This document shows positions 21,021 through 32,051 of a stretch of DNA of 32,555 bases, in pieces. Source of the stretch: Pigoraptor vietnamica (Eukaryota > Opisthokonta > Filasterea); the NCBI GenBank assembly GCA_943704525.1, contig CALSCQ010001180.1, positions 1-32,555 of the forward strand, written 5' to 3'. Both the position numbers and the translations under genes were made by a program. How positions within the stretch are numbered: the stretch's first letter is position 1; the number at the start of each line of letters is the position of its first letter. Below the pieces are notes generated by a model. It saw only the letters and a list, made by a program, of their open reading frames with translations, searched no databases and was not told where the DNA came from.

Positions 21021-21086
21021 GAATATGTGTGCCATTAGGTTACAAAATATGGGCACTGCTATTACAGAATATGGGCACTGTTATTA
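21021..21086 (+). repeat. 22-bp tandem duplicate overlapping the CHMP4 stop codon
   Basis: gaatatgggcactgttatta at 21067-21086 repeats aaatatgggcactgctatta at 21045-21064 with a period of 22 bp. A degenerate third copy starts near 21021 (gaatatgtgtgccatta). The last three bases of the right copy are the complement of the CHMP4 TAA stop. Confidence 0.75.
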
Positions 21087-22234
21087 GAGGGCCATTTCTG
21101 CGCGCAGGCGCTCAAAATCGTCCTCGTCTTCGTCGCGGGCGGCCTTGGCGGGTTTTGCCTTCGCGGCCACTGCGACATTGCGCAAACACACGAGTCAGGC
21201 GGGAACCAGCAGTGCATCACGGACAGGAAGCGGCAGCGGCACACACCTGCGGGCTCTGACGTGGGCACTGCCGGAAGCGACGACGGCACGGCCTGGACAT
21301 CGAGGAACTTGGCGTCGAGCTCCTCCTGAGCGAGCTCCTCCAGCTCGCGCTCCAGCTCATCCTGCAGAGCACAAGGGCGTCAGCGCACGTCCACAGTCAC
21401 GCCACGTGCACCATGTAATAGGACGTCCGCAGTCACACAACACGCACACGCCCCATTGACCCACACAACAGCCTCACCACATGCATGCCGCCGACTCCCT
21501 TCACACCACACCGCAAGGGACCTCATAACAGCCCACGTCCACAGTCACACCACACGCACACGCCCATTGACCCACATCGTCCATTTCCACTCCGCCCATT
21601 GCCACCGGCTGCGAAATGGCGTCCGAAATTTCGTTCGCAATGTCCATCTGGTCGCGGATGTCGTCCATGGTCTTGTCGACCTGGTCCACCGTCCTGCAAA
21701 CAGCGTGTGAGCACGGGGCATCCCAAGTACGGTTAACAGAATGCAATCAACGACACCCTCGCGCGCACACACGGAACGTCAGACACACAGAGCACCGACA
21801 CCACGAATCAATGCCCCATACTCACATGCCGGCGTGTATCTTCTTCATGGCTTGCGCGCCGATTTGCATTGCGTTCATCGCCTCGAGATTCACGTTGGCG
21901 TTCTCGATTGCGAGCACCTGTGTTTCGATGGTCATGCGCGCCCCCGATATCTTCTCCATTTGGTTCTCGTAGGCCTTCTTCTTTTTGAGGGCCATCATGG
22001 CCACTGCACGGCAGGCGGTCAGACCAGGACATGCGCGCGCCGCCTCGCACACAGCGCCCACCCACCCTTCTTGTTTTTGGCCGCATTCTTCTTGGCCGTT
22101 TCGAGCTCGCCCTCAATCTTCTTCTCGAGGTAGCGTTCCCGCTTTTCGAGTAGCTCGAGCGTCTCGCGCATCTTTTGAATCGAGTCCTTTGTCGCCATCG
22201 GCGGCTGCTTCTTCGCCTTGCCGAACAGGTTCAT
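21084..22234 (-). CDS. CHMP4: CHMP4 / SNF7 (VPS32), ESCRT-III core subunit
   Basis: Five exons, 22234-22066, 22003-21826, 21693-21576, 21361-21247 and 21169-21084, give 221 residues. The start MNLFGKAKK is chosen over an ATG nine codons upstream because SNF7 proteins begin this way. The basic helical hairpin (KMRETLELLEKRERYLEKKI, MMALKKKKAYENQMEKI) is typical of SNF7/CHMP4. MDDIRDQMDIANEISDAIS and DELERELEELAQEELD match helices 4-5, and a short terminal helix (FERLRAEMAL) is where CHMP4 proteins bind Bro1/ALIX. CHMP4 forms the filaments that cut membrane necks in multivesicular bodies, cytokinesis and repair. The intron at 21575-21362 contains a diverged internal duplication. It diverges from RRP12 across 442 bp. 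Confidence 0.96.
21372..21575. repeat. Degenerate repeats in CHMP4 intron 3
   Basis: Three related stretches beginning near 21387, 21423 and 21536 share (t)ccacagtcac..cacac(g)cacacgccc. The last two also share the string cattgacccacac or its near match (21452-21468, 21563-21576). The rightmost copy runs into the exon 3 donor site, so part of the splice-site context is duplicated inside the intron. Confidence 0.65.
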
Positions 22235-22676
22235 CTTGGAAGCGGCGCGCACCGGCGCCAACGCCCCGCACAGTCAAGAAGGCAACACGGCACCTGGGCC
22301 ACGCACGCGTCGCTCGCAAACACCCACGCCGCCGTGCGAGCCGGGTGAAGTCCGACTGAATGAGAGGCGTGCACAAGCAAGACGGAACAGTTGCTTCGAC
22401 GCCAGAAACCCTTTGTGTGCTCTGCGGCTCACGCGACAAGCGCGCCTTCAAGTGCGGTGGGCCAGTTGCGGGGCACGGCGTTCGTTGGAGCATCTCTGGC
22501 TGACGCAGTTAGGGGTGCGACAACACAAACGCCACGGCCGAGACCTCGCCAATCTGAGACATTCGTGGCGCCCTTGGCCATAATGACGTGTTTGGGGGCA
22601 GCAATTTGGGGGCAGCACGTGCAGACGAGCTCAAGAGAGATGCGCGCCCTCACCCAAGAACTGGAGAACACGCAGA
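22235..22676. promoter_or_regulatory. Divergent promoter region, CHMP4 / RRP12, with CACGTG
   Basis: A 442-bp gap between divergent starts. gcacgtgc lies at 22615-22622, 55 bp before the RRP12 start. Just upstream, gggggcagca occurs twice. No convincing exon was found. Confidence 0.45.
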
Positions 22677-25600
22677 ATGGCGCGCGGTCTTCGATGGCCC
22701 AAGGGGGGCGCGTCTTCCAGCAATCCGACACAGCACAAGCACCGCGACGCAGCGCGGCGGCAGTTTCGTGCGCAACTCTCCAGCGCGCCTGCCAAGGGCC
22801 ATGGCCACGCACGGTCCGCGAGCGCCGGGGGGCTGACGGAGGCGGCGCTGGCCGATCACAATGCGGCCGCAGAGGACGCCATGGACGCGACTCCGGTGCT
22901 GAGCGGCATTGGCGCTGGCCCTGGTCAGCTGTTTGCGTCGGTGGTGCGTCACGTGCACTCGGCGCAGGAGAGCCACCGTGAGGCATGCGCCGTGCTTGCT
23001 GCCGTGCAGGAGCTCATTCGCGAACAACAGCTGCCGGAGACAGAGGCGGCGTACTTCGGCGCCTTGATGAGTGCGGCGGAGGTGCAGGCCGCGCCGTCGG
23101 AGGGCGACGAGGGCGAGGCCGGCCGCCGCCGAGCGCTCGCTGCGATCGGACAGCTGCTGGCGCTTGTCATCCCACACGTGCCAGCGGCAACTCTCCGCGC
23201 GCGCTTCGCGGAGTCAGCGGAGGTGCTTGTGCGCGCGCTCGAGGGTGTGCAGGCGGAAGAGGACGAGGAGGCATCGGGTGCGGCGGCGAAACACCTTCTC
23301 GGCTGTGTGGGCGCGCTGCTTCACGCGCTCCAGGGTCCGCAGTGGAGCCATCCGTCCGCGATGCAGGCGTGTGCGGCGCTAATTGTCGCGTCATCGGATA
23401 GCCGTCCCAAGGTGGGTCTGGAAGGCGCTCCGTGCTGTGATGCATGGTCATGACTGGGGTTTCTCGTGCAGATTCGCAAGCGTGCGCAGGACGAACTCTT
23501 TGCTCTGCTGCGCGCGCCACCGCCGCCCACGGCCTTCCATCCTGCGGGTGCGGCCGTGGCACAGCATCTCGCCCACGCGCTTGCGGACGTCGGCGGTCCC
23601 CACGCGCTGCACGCAGCCCACTTTGCGCGGCGCGCACTGCCGCTGCTGCCGGCGGCGGGAGTCAAGGACGTGTGCCAGGGCGTGTTGGCGCTCGTTGCCA
23701 CCGCTCAGCCCGTCCCGTATACGGTCGGCATGGAGACGCTCGCTGCGCTATTCGACGCGGCCGCCGGTTCCGACGGCGCCCCAGGCCTCACCGCGGCGCT
23801 CAACGGGCAGCTTCTCTCCGCGCTCGCCGAGTACCAGCCGAGCGCAGCGGACGCCCAAGCGCTGTCCGCGTGGCTTGCGGCTGTCACGAAGGGCGTGCGC
23901 TCCCTCGCGCGCGGCGACGAGGACCTCTCCCTTGCCCACGCCGCCCGCTTCGCCGCCGCTGTGATCCCGGCCCTGCTCGCCGACCGCGCGGACGTTGCCG
24001 CGGCTGCCGGCGGTGCGCTGGTGGACATGATGCGGGCGCTGTCCTTGTGTCCGGACGCGATTGCGCGCCGCGCGTCGCAGGGACTCGGCCCCGCGGACCA
24101 GGGCGACAATCCCCTCACCGCCATCGCCAGGATACTCGAGGACTCGCTCAAGTTCCGCTTCCAGCCCGCGTGGGCGCACGTGCTCGCGGCGACGGCTGCG
24201 TTTTTCGAGGCCGCCGGTGTGCACGTAGAGAGTGTCGGCTTGTCGCTGCTTGCGGCGACGGTGGCGCTGCGCCTCACCCGCAGGTTTTCACTGCCGGGAG
24301 AAGCGGAGCAGGCCATCGCGGCGGCTGCGCGTGCCGTGGGACCCCGCGCCTTTCTGCGGATGGTGCCGCTGGACATCTCAACGGAAGGGTGCGTGGGCTG
24401 CTTCTGCTTTGTGCTCTCGTGTGTGTCGCCTGACACTTTTTCCATTGCAGCGTGCAAACGGAATTCCCCAAGTCGTTTCTGCTGCCGCTCCTCAAGGACA
24501 ACATTCGGCGCGCGGAGCTTGCGTTCTTTGCGTCCGAACTGCTTCCGCTGGCGGGCCGCCTGCGCGACCACGCGTTGGCGCTGGCTGCCGAGGGCCGCGA
24601 AATCGAGAGGCGGCCCTTCGCCATCTTCTACGTGCAGGTCTGGTCGCTTCTGCCGGGCTTCATGGCCCACTGCGTCGACGGACGCGAGGTATGTCGGGCT
24701 CGGCGAGTGCATGGTGTGCGTGCAGATAATGCACCAAATGTATGGTTGCCGAAGTTGCTTGGGTGCGCTCTTATTCGCTTGCTCTGCACATCGCAGTCTT
24801 TCAAGTCGGTCGCAAAGGCTCTCGGCGTAGGGCTGTCCGAACGCCCCGAGCTGCGCCAGGTCATCTGCCGCGGCCTCGTGTCGTACATCGACGCCCACCG
24901 CGCAACTGCCGCAAACGAGAACGCCAGCCCGGAGGAACGCGCGCGTGCAGCAGCGTGCATCGATGCCGCCGCTCGGTTCGCGCAGCAGTTTCTCAATGTG
25001 CTCTTCCAGTCGTTCGTGTCCGAAACTGAGCCAGAAGCAAAGACGCACTTTATAGAGGCCATTGCCGCATACGTGAACATAACGGAGAAAGGGGTAAGCA
25101 CTGAGCGAACGCAGCGTACACATCGAGTCGCCCAACTGACGCCGCTCTCTTTCACAGCTGTTGAACAATATGTTCAAGACAGTCGCACGGAACCTGATCG
25201 ATCTCTCGGTGTCAGCGACGGCGCCGCTGAGCCCGGAGGCGCGCGCGCGGCGGCACTCTATGATGGACCTTGCCCAGGCGATGCTTTCGCGCCTGGACGC
25301 GGAGGGTCTTGCGCTCGTGTGCCGCCTGCTCATCCCGCAGCTCGTGGTAGGTGGTGGTGGTAGCGCTCTCGGTCATTCTTCGGTCCCTCATCGCATGTCC
25401 TTCCCCTCCGGCGCCGCAGGACTCGGATGGCGTACTCCAGAAGAAGACGTACAAGGCGCTTGCGACCATCTGCCGTAGCGAGGAGCCTGAAGTCGCGACT
25501 TTCTGCGCCTCGCAAGTGGGCGCTATTGGACGCGCCGCGGCTGAGGCGCTTGGGGCTGTTCATGCCTCCGCAAAGAAGGTTTGTGTCTGCATTTCTGTCG

Positions 25601-28053
25601 CCGTTGCCAGCCGCGAAAGTTGACCGAATGACGTCGATGTAGGCGCGAGTGAAGTGCCTCGCGGCGGTGGTTTCACGGCTCGGCGACGCCGACCTTGGCG
25701 TCGTTCCGTACGTCGTTGCGGAGGCGGTGCTTGGCACAAAGGAAAGCGGAGAGAAGGCGCGCGGGGCGGCCTTCGACCTCCTCATCGCGATGGGGCACCG
25801 CATGCGCGCGGCGGGTGACGCGAATGCGCCACCGGTGGAGTACGAGGGTACTCAAGGTGCGCATGCTGCGATTGCTGTTGGCGTTTGACCGTGTGCCGTT
25901 TGAGGGGCTCTGCTGGGCGTGTATCCTGTGAGCGTGTGCGCTCCGTGTGTGCGCGCTTGTCTTGTGTGTGTCGTGTGTGTGCTGGGTGTGCCTGTGTCAA
26001 TTAGGCGGATCTCCATGGCTGCTGATCGCGTTTTCCACTTTGTCGGCACTCTGGAATGACCTGCGGTTGTCGCAGTGGCTCCGTCGCTGGGCGAGTACTT
26101 TCGGATGGTCGTTGCGTCCCTCCACTCGCCCGTGCCGCACACAACAAGCGCTGCCATTGTGGCCCTCGCCCGTCTGCTCTACGAATTCAAGGGTGGGCTT
26201 TGGTGTACGCTGGTGCTTGCGTCGCTTGCCACTGTGTGCGCGTTCTGATGACCGTCTGCGTGCGGCCACACTTGCCTCGCAGACGTGTTTCCGCGCACGC
26301 TTCGCGATGACCTGATTGCGGGCGTGGCGGGGTTTCTCCGCTCGCCCAGCCGCGAGGTCGTCCGGTCGGCCCTCGGCTTTGCGAAGGTCGCCGCGGTCAT
26401 TTTGCCGCCGGACGATTTGCGCGCCCTCTTGCCCACGCTGGTGGGTGCGCCGCACTGCCACACCCGCCCTTCTTTTCTGTAGCGCCTCGCACTGACGTCG
26501 CGTGTGCAACAGGTCTCGCCGCTGGACGCGTGGACGGACGAAATGCGCCACCACGTGAAACACAAGGCCCGCGTCATTCTCGAGCGTCTTGTGCGAAAGC
26601 TGGGGTGCGTCTGCGGAAGCGTCGCGTTTCATGGGATATTGGTGCCACTGGACTGCCGCTCACGCCGTGCGCTGCGCAGGTTCGATGCGGTGGAAGCGGC
26701 CGTGCCCGAGTCGCACCGCAGGCTGCTCGCCAACATCCGGAAGACCAAGGAGCGCGAGAAGCGGCGCAAGGCGGCGGGACCGGCCGCGCAGGAGGATGCT
26801 GCGCCGGTATGGGGGACTGGTCAACTGCCTTGTTTCGTTATGTCCGCTGAGCGTGATGTCCATGTGCAGGCGCGCCAAACGGAGAACAAGGGTAAGCGCG
26901 GTGCCCACAGCGAGTACGAGCGCGCGTTTGGCTCTGACGACGAGGCGTCGATGTCGGAGGAAGACGCGGAGGACAGCGACGCCGAAGTCCCTCGTGGCCG
27001 CGCACGCGGAAAGAAGGTGTGCAGCGACTGCGCGCACAATGTTGTGATGACCGATTTGCTGAGCCGTGCGGCAACAGGCTGCGGCGACGTGGATTCGGGA
27101 GGACGAAGAAGCGGATGCGCCGCTGGACTTCCTGGGCACCGGCGTCATCAGTCGCGTCGTATGTGGGTACTCCCGATTGGTCATTGCGATGCGCTGTGTG
27201 TGTGCGTCCGTCTGTGCGTGTGTGCGTGTGTGTGCGTGTGTGCATGTGTGCGTGTGTGTGCATGTGTGCGTGTGTGTGTGTGTGTGTCTATGCGTGTGTG
27301 CGTGTGTGCGGTCCATGTGTGTGTGTGTGTGTGTGTGTGTGCGTGCGTGTGTGCATACAGGTGTGCTTATATCAAGCAATACCCCGCAGCCACCAAGCCG
27401 CGCAAGCCTGCCGTTGGCGTGCGCCGCAAGAACCCCTTTGCCGTCACCGGTGACGGCCGCCTCGTGGTCACCGATCTCGACTCTGCGGCCGCACCCGCCG
27501 ACATGGACGTCCCGATGGGGGATGCAGCAACCGCGGACGCGGCCCAGCAGCCGACGGGGGGTGCCGCCAGGGGCAAGCGCAAGCGCACCGACGATGAGGA
27601 CGAGGGCGCCGCGCCAGCCGCCAAGCGCAGCGCCGGAGAGGCGCGCGGGGACGGTCCCAAGGTGTGTGCCACTGCGCCGTGTGTGGTTGGTTGTGCGCAT
27701 GGTGTGCAGCTGATCGACCGCACGTTGCGCCGAAACAGGGGAAGGGCAAGGGCCGCGGCGATGCCAAGGGCGGGAAGCTGGAGCCCTTCGCGTACATGCC
27801 ACTGCAGCCAAAATTCCTCAACAAGCGGTGCGTCTAGTGTGCCCGACTGCCCCATTTGCGCGCACACAGCTTCTTCGCCCTTGCTGTCATCTGCGCTTGG
27901 GCTGTCCCTTGCTTCTCTATGCACGCGTGCTGACACTCCCTGCTCTGCAGGACACGCAACCGCGCGTCCGGTCGCTTTGCCGGGCTCGTCAAGGCGGCGC
28001 AGAAAGGGACGGACAAGGGGCGCCGTGCGGCAAAGGCGGCAGCGCGGCGGTGA
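22677..28053 (+). CDS. RRP12: RRP12-like ribosome biogenesis and export factor
   Basis: Sixteen exons: 22677-23411, 23472-24388, 24451-24688, 24797-25093, 25158-25346, 25420-25578, 25643-25856, 26076-26192, 26283-26440, 26513-26604, 26680-26806, 26870-27016, 27078-27158, 27377-27661, 27739-27827 and 27951-28053. This gives about 1315 residues. RRP12 is a long alpha-solenoid of HEAT repeats that escorts pre-40S and pre-60S particles out of the nucleus. Matches include EICAVLAAV-like [53 protein letters not shown] and [20 protein letters not shown]-terminal acidic/basic region follows, with [28 protein letters not shown] and [12 protein letters not shown]. The junction at exons 13/14 is uncertain: besides 27158/27377, a donor after 27166 with an acceptor after 27360 also keeps frame. 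The intron between them is filled with (GT)n. Confidence 0.94.
27193..27358. repeat. (GT)n microsatellite in RRP12 intron 13
   Basis: About 165 bp of interrupted GTGTGT/GTGCGT making up most of the intron, on the gene's sense strand. Confidence 0.9.
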
Positions 28054-28294
28054 CCGACGAAGAACCAAATTCACCCGCCTTCGCCCGCTGAAATTTCCGC
28101 TCTTCGTACGTGCACATAGTGTCGAGACAAAAGCGCAGCTCTATTACACATAGCACGCCAAGGACACACACTCCCCGCGCGCACATCCCATCCCGCCCAC
28201 ACATCTCGGCACAGCGCACCTCGGACGCAGGGAGACGCAGACACCCACTAGACCGCCACGCACGCAGCCGCACTGTTCAACGGCGCCGTCGCAC

Positions 28295-29749
28295 TCAGCC
28301 GACGATCACCTTCGTGTCGTTCTCGATGAATTGGTACGGGGGAACCTCGAGGTTCAGCGGCGCGGGGCCCTGGCGGATGCGGCCGGACGCGTCGTAGTGC
28401 GAGCCGTGGCACGGGCAGAAGTACCCGCCAAAGTCGCCGGCGTTGGCGATGGGGACGCAGCCGAGGTGCGTGCAGATGCCGAGCACGACGAGCCACTCGG
28501 GCTTCTTCACGCGCGTAGAGTCGGCCTCGGGGTGGCGCAAGTCCGACACGTTGACGGCGTTGACGTCCGAAATTTCCTCGGCGGTGCGGTGGCGGACAAA
28601 TAGGGGCTTGCCGCGCCACTTGAGCACGACGTTGCGGCCCTCCGGAATCGCCGTGAGATCGACCTCGACCTTGGCGAGAGCGAGAACGTCCGCGCTCGCG
28701 CTCATCGTTGAGAGAAACTCGGTCTGTGGCACAAAGGGACAGAAGGGAAGCGATCAGGAGCCTTCCGAGAGGGCGGATGCAACGTACTTTGTACGTGCTC
28801 CAGAAAAGGCGCGCGAAATGCAGTGCTCTCAGAGGTGCTCTCAGAGGTGCTCTCAGATGTGCATGCGGGGATGCGTGTCCGTGCAGGCGCAACACCCACC
28901 ACCATCGTCTTGACTGTCGTCGCCGCGACAATGCCGCCGCCGCCCACGATCATGTAGGTGAAGGCCTTGCGCGCGCCCTCGTCAGCGGTGCCGCGGCGGT
29001 ACGCGCTGAAGTCGGGAACGTCGACGTGGTGCGAGATGAAGCGCACCTGGCTCTTGCCTGCGAAAGGCAAACAGAAGCATACGTCAAAACGAACGCCACG
29101 TAAGAACGAACGCTGAGAGATAAGACAACCCATCCAATTCAAGTAAGATGCCGACATCATACGAAACTCACTCACTGAGACGCAATCTTCCCCAAACAAA
29201 TCCATTTAAAAAAATAAGAACGCGCTGAAAAGAGAAGGGGAAAAAGCGGAGCGCTGTCACACGGCACGGAAGAGAAGGGGAAAAAGCGGAGCGCTGTCAC
29301 ACGGCACGGAAGAGAAGGGGAAAAAGCGGAGCGCTGTCACACGGCACGTTGGGCGGCAGCAGCGACCGTCTCCCATCAACACCACGGCATGGAGTGCACC
29401 CCGCGCCCACTGTCATCCAAAAGCAATGGCTCTGAACCATATCGGCACAAAACAAATGCACCAACAGATGCGACGAGAACAATGCAAGGTTCTGCGGATC
29501 CAAGGCTCGGAAAACACAGCACATACGGCAGACGCAGCACATGAGCGCACCGAAAAGGGCCGACACGGCGGTCATGTTTGCGCTCGTGACGCGGCCTGCG
29601 CGTGCGAGGGGCACATCGGGACGCGGAGCCTCCACGCGGCGCTGCGTAGCGACGGCGGCGGGTGCGACGGGGGCTGCCGAGGCACCGACGGCGCGCGTGG
29701 TCGCCGTGACGCCCCGCGCAAAGGCCGTGCTCGCGCGGAAGGAGAACAT
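28295..29749 (-). CDS. UQCRFS1: Rieske iron-sulfur protein of mitochondrial complex III
   Basis: Three exons, 29749-29551, 29057-28900 and 28723-28295, give 261 residues. The N-terminus ([20 protein letters not shown]) is Arg/Ala/Ser-rich without acids, a mitochondrial presequence. The anchor helix is [19 protein letters not shown] and the hinge [16 protein letters not shown] is standard. Cluster motifs are C203-T-H205-L-G-C208 and C222-P-C224-H225-G-S. C203, H205, C222 and H225 bind the 2Fe-2S centre, and C208-C224 form the disulfide. The subunit passes electrons from ubiquinol to cytochrome c1. The exon 2 donor could be three bases earlier; 28900 is chosen because it keeps the length of the hinge. 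Intron 1 carries a 40-bp triple repeat and intron 2 a 14-bp triple repeat. Confidence 0.96.
28822..28863. repeat. 14-bp tandem triplet in Rieske intron 2
   Basis: gtgctctcagag is repeated three times with a 14-bp period, the third copy changed at its end (cagatg). It lies within the intron between the exons ending at 28900 and starting at 28723. Confidence 0.85.
29231..29348. repeat. Exact 40-bp minisatellite, three copies, in Rieske intron 1
   Basis: Units start at 29231, 29271 and 29311, each beginning agagaaggggaaaaagcgga and ending in acggcacg; the third stops two bases short. The copies are identical, so the array is recent or kept uniform. It is inside the 493-nt intron between exons 1 and 2. 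Confidence 0.95.
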
Positions 29750-30084
29750 CCTCGTGCGTGCGTGCGTTTGTGCAGACAACGGGGAATGGCACGTCCCCTT
29801 GTGCGTTGTGTGTGAGCGCTTTTCGTGGATGTGGCAGTGCGAGGCGTGTGTGTGTTGTGCGATAAGTAGAGCTGGTTCACAGCCAGCCATATACCTATAC
29901 TCAATTTGCTATTTTGGCAATCGTTTGAAATGGCCCGCATCTCTATGGACATCCTGATGGCAATAAGCACCGTGTCGTTTGGTGCATGGCACGTGACCCG
30001 GATATTGCAACAGCTGGTTCAAGTGCGGCCGTTCCCAAACTCATCCCCTCACATCAAACGCATGTCTCCCAGCTAAACGAAAGC
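29750..30084. promoter_or_regulatory. Divergent promoter region, Rieske / USP10, with CACGTG
   Basis: A 335-bp gap between the two start codons. The motif gcacgtgacc lies at 29989-29998, the reverse complement form of the tcacgtgc seen upstream of TOM70. The stretch 29870-29940 is more AT-rich than its surroundings. Confidence 0.45.
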
Positions 30085-31980
30085 ATGAGTGCCGCCGGTA
30101 GTTCCCGCCAGCGCGGCGGCCGGCGGCCACCTGCGCGCACGCCAGCAAGCGCATCGCGACACGCGGAACCGGCGCCCCTCGTCACCCTCGGCCTCTTCAC
30201 CCCTGCCGACGCCGCCGAGACGCTTGCCCTCCCCGCCGCTGCCCATGTCCGCCTCCCCGGCGCGCGCCGCTCCCGTGTGGCCTCTCAACGGCGGGGTGGC
30301 CGTCACACTGGTCAACTGCCGCCGGGCGCGGTCCTGCCGGCAGCAGACGAAGAGTGTCACGAGACGTGCGCGGACGGGGTCGTCTTTGGTGCGTTTCCCG
30401 CCGCACGTGCTGCTGTGAAGGAGCCTGCGCCTCCGACATTGCCGGCTCCCGCACGCCAGCCCGCGCCCTCTGCATGGGCTGCCGTCGCTCGCAGCAAGCC
30501 GCACTCGCCCGCTACCGTGGGACTGCGCGCGCGGGGCCTCGTCAACACGGGCAACCAATGTTTTGCGCACGCCGTGCTGCAGTCGCTTGCGGCCGCGCGC
30601 CCCGTTGTTTCTGCGCTGCGAGAGGAGTGCGGGCGCGCTCCGGTGGGGGCCGCGGGGGTGCTCGGCCGCTTTTTGGACGAGTATGCCACGGGCATGGAGG
30701 GCGATCTGACGCCAACCCCACTCGCGCCGTCGTATGTCTTTGAACTCCTGCGCTCCCGGGGATTCACCAACCAGGTATGTCACCTGCTGTGGTGCTTCGG
30801 TTGCAGCGCTCGTTGTGTAACGGCTGTGTTGCTTGCTGCAGGGTCGCCAGGAAGACGCAGAGGAGTTTCTCGGCTTCCTTCTCGACGCCGTTCACGAAGA
30901 CCTCGCCGGTGCGTGCTTGTTCGCCGCATTGTGATTGTTTGCCGTGTCGCGCCGCTTTCTAATGCGCGGCTGCGCAGCGGCGGGCGTTTCCAGCGCTCCG
31001 TCCGAGGGCCGCCTCGACGAAGGCGAGTGGGAGGAGGTCGGGCGCGGGCACCGCACGGCAACGCGGCGCGTGGCGGGCGTGGCGGCGTCCTCGCGCGCGT
31101 CTGCGACCGCCGTCGACCGCTTCTTTGGGGGGCGCATTCGGTCGGTCGTGCGGCGGCAGGGCATGCGGGACTCGATCACGACGCAGCCGTTCCGCGTGCT
31201 CCCCCTCGACATTCAGGTGCGTCTTTGTTGGTTCTCATTCTCACAAATACGCCTACGCGTGGTACGCTCTCTCGCATTCATACTTGTCTTTGCTCAGGCG
31301 GATGGCATTGCAACCGTCGAGGACGCACTGTTGCGCCTCTGCGCTGAAGAGGAGCTGGGTGGCGTCGTCGACGAGCGATCCGGTGCGGAGGTTGCGGCGT
31401 CGCGCACGCAAGCGCTCGAGGCACTCCCCCGCGCACTGGTGTTGCATCTCAAGCGCTTCACGTACGATGCGCGCGGATCCGCCCCAAAAAAGTTTTCCCG
31501 CCACATCTGCTACAGGGAATCGCTGAGTGTCCCGGACGGTGCGTCAAAGTCAGCCGTGCACGTGCGTTTGTCGCGTGGCGTTGCATGATGTGGCGTTGCA
31601 TGATGCACTGCTCACACAGTACCCGCGCAGCTGTCCTGGCCCCCGCCGTGCGCAACGCTGACGAAGCGCAGCGGGCGTACCGTCTCTGTGCCGGTGAGCC
31701 GCGCGGTTATGCCCGTGCACACGTCCCTGGAGCTCCTCCTCCTCTGTGCTATCTCATCGTGACACACTTCGGTGCCTTTATTTTCCTAGTTGTGCGGCAT
31801 CGAGGCCAGTCACTGTCTGGCGGTCACTACGTGTGCGATGTGCGGTACGGCGATGAGTGGGTGCGCTGCGACGACATGTCGGTCAAGCGCATTCCTTCGC
31901 GCGATGCCCTGGGCGAGGATGGGGGCGCCGCGTACCTGCTCTTCTATCTGCGCAAAGATGAGGTCGCCAGCAGCGCATAG
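30085..31980 (+). CDS. USP10: USP10-type deubiquitinase (yeast Ubp3)
   Basis: Six exons, 30085-30774, 30842-30908, 30978-31216, 31298-31538, 31631-31693 and 31790-31980, give 496 residues. The first 150 or so residues are low-complexity. The USP fold follows, with Cys box GLVNTGNQCFAHAVLQSL (catalytic C159), GRQEDAEEFLGFLLDAVHED and GEWEEVGRG. Next come FFGGRIRSVV, ALVLHLKRFTYD, and His box SGGHY (H446). WEEVG followed by FGGRIRSVV is specific to USP10/Ubp3 among USPs. USP10 removes ubiquitin from 40S subunits and other targets and is held by G3BP through an FGDF motif. Here FGAF occurs at residues 101-104. An in-frame ATG at 29986 would add 33 residues; 30085 is chosen because the upstream one sits on the promoter E-box. 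Confidence 0.93.
31574..31607 (+). repeat. 17-bp tandem duplicate in USP10 intron 4
   Basis: gtggcgttgcatgat is repeated head to tail with a 17-bp period, within the intron between the exons ending at 31538 and starting at 31631. Confidence 0.8.
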
Positions 31981-32051
31981 TTCTCTGCGCCACCATGCTC
32001 TGGAAGGACACGGTATGCCGCGCGCGGTGTTTATCAGCGGACGACAGCGCC

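Noticed and set aside
29231-29348. Possible CRISPR array from the 40-bp triplicate
   Set aside because: The copies are directly adjacent without unique spacers, and the locus is an intron of a eukaryotic gene.
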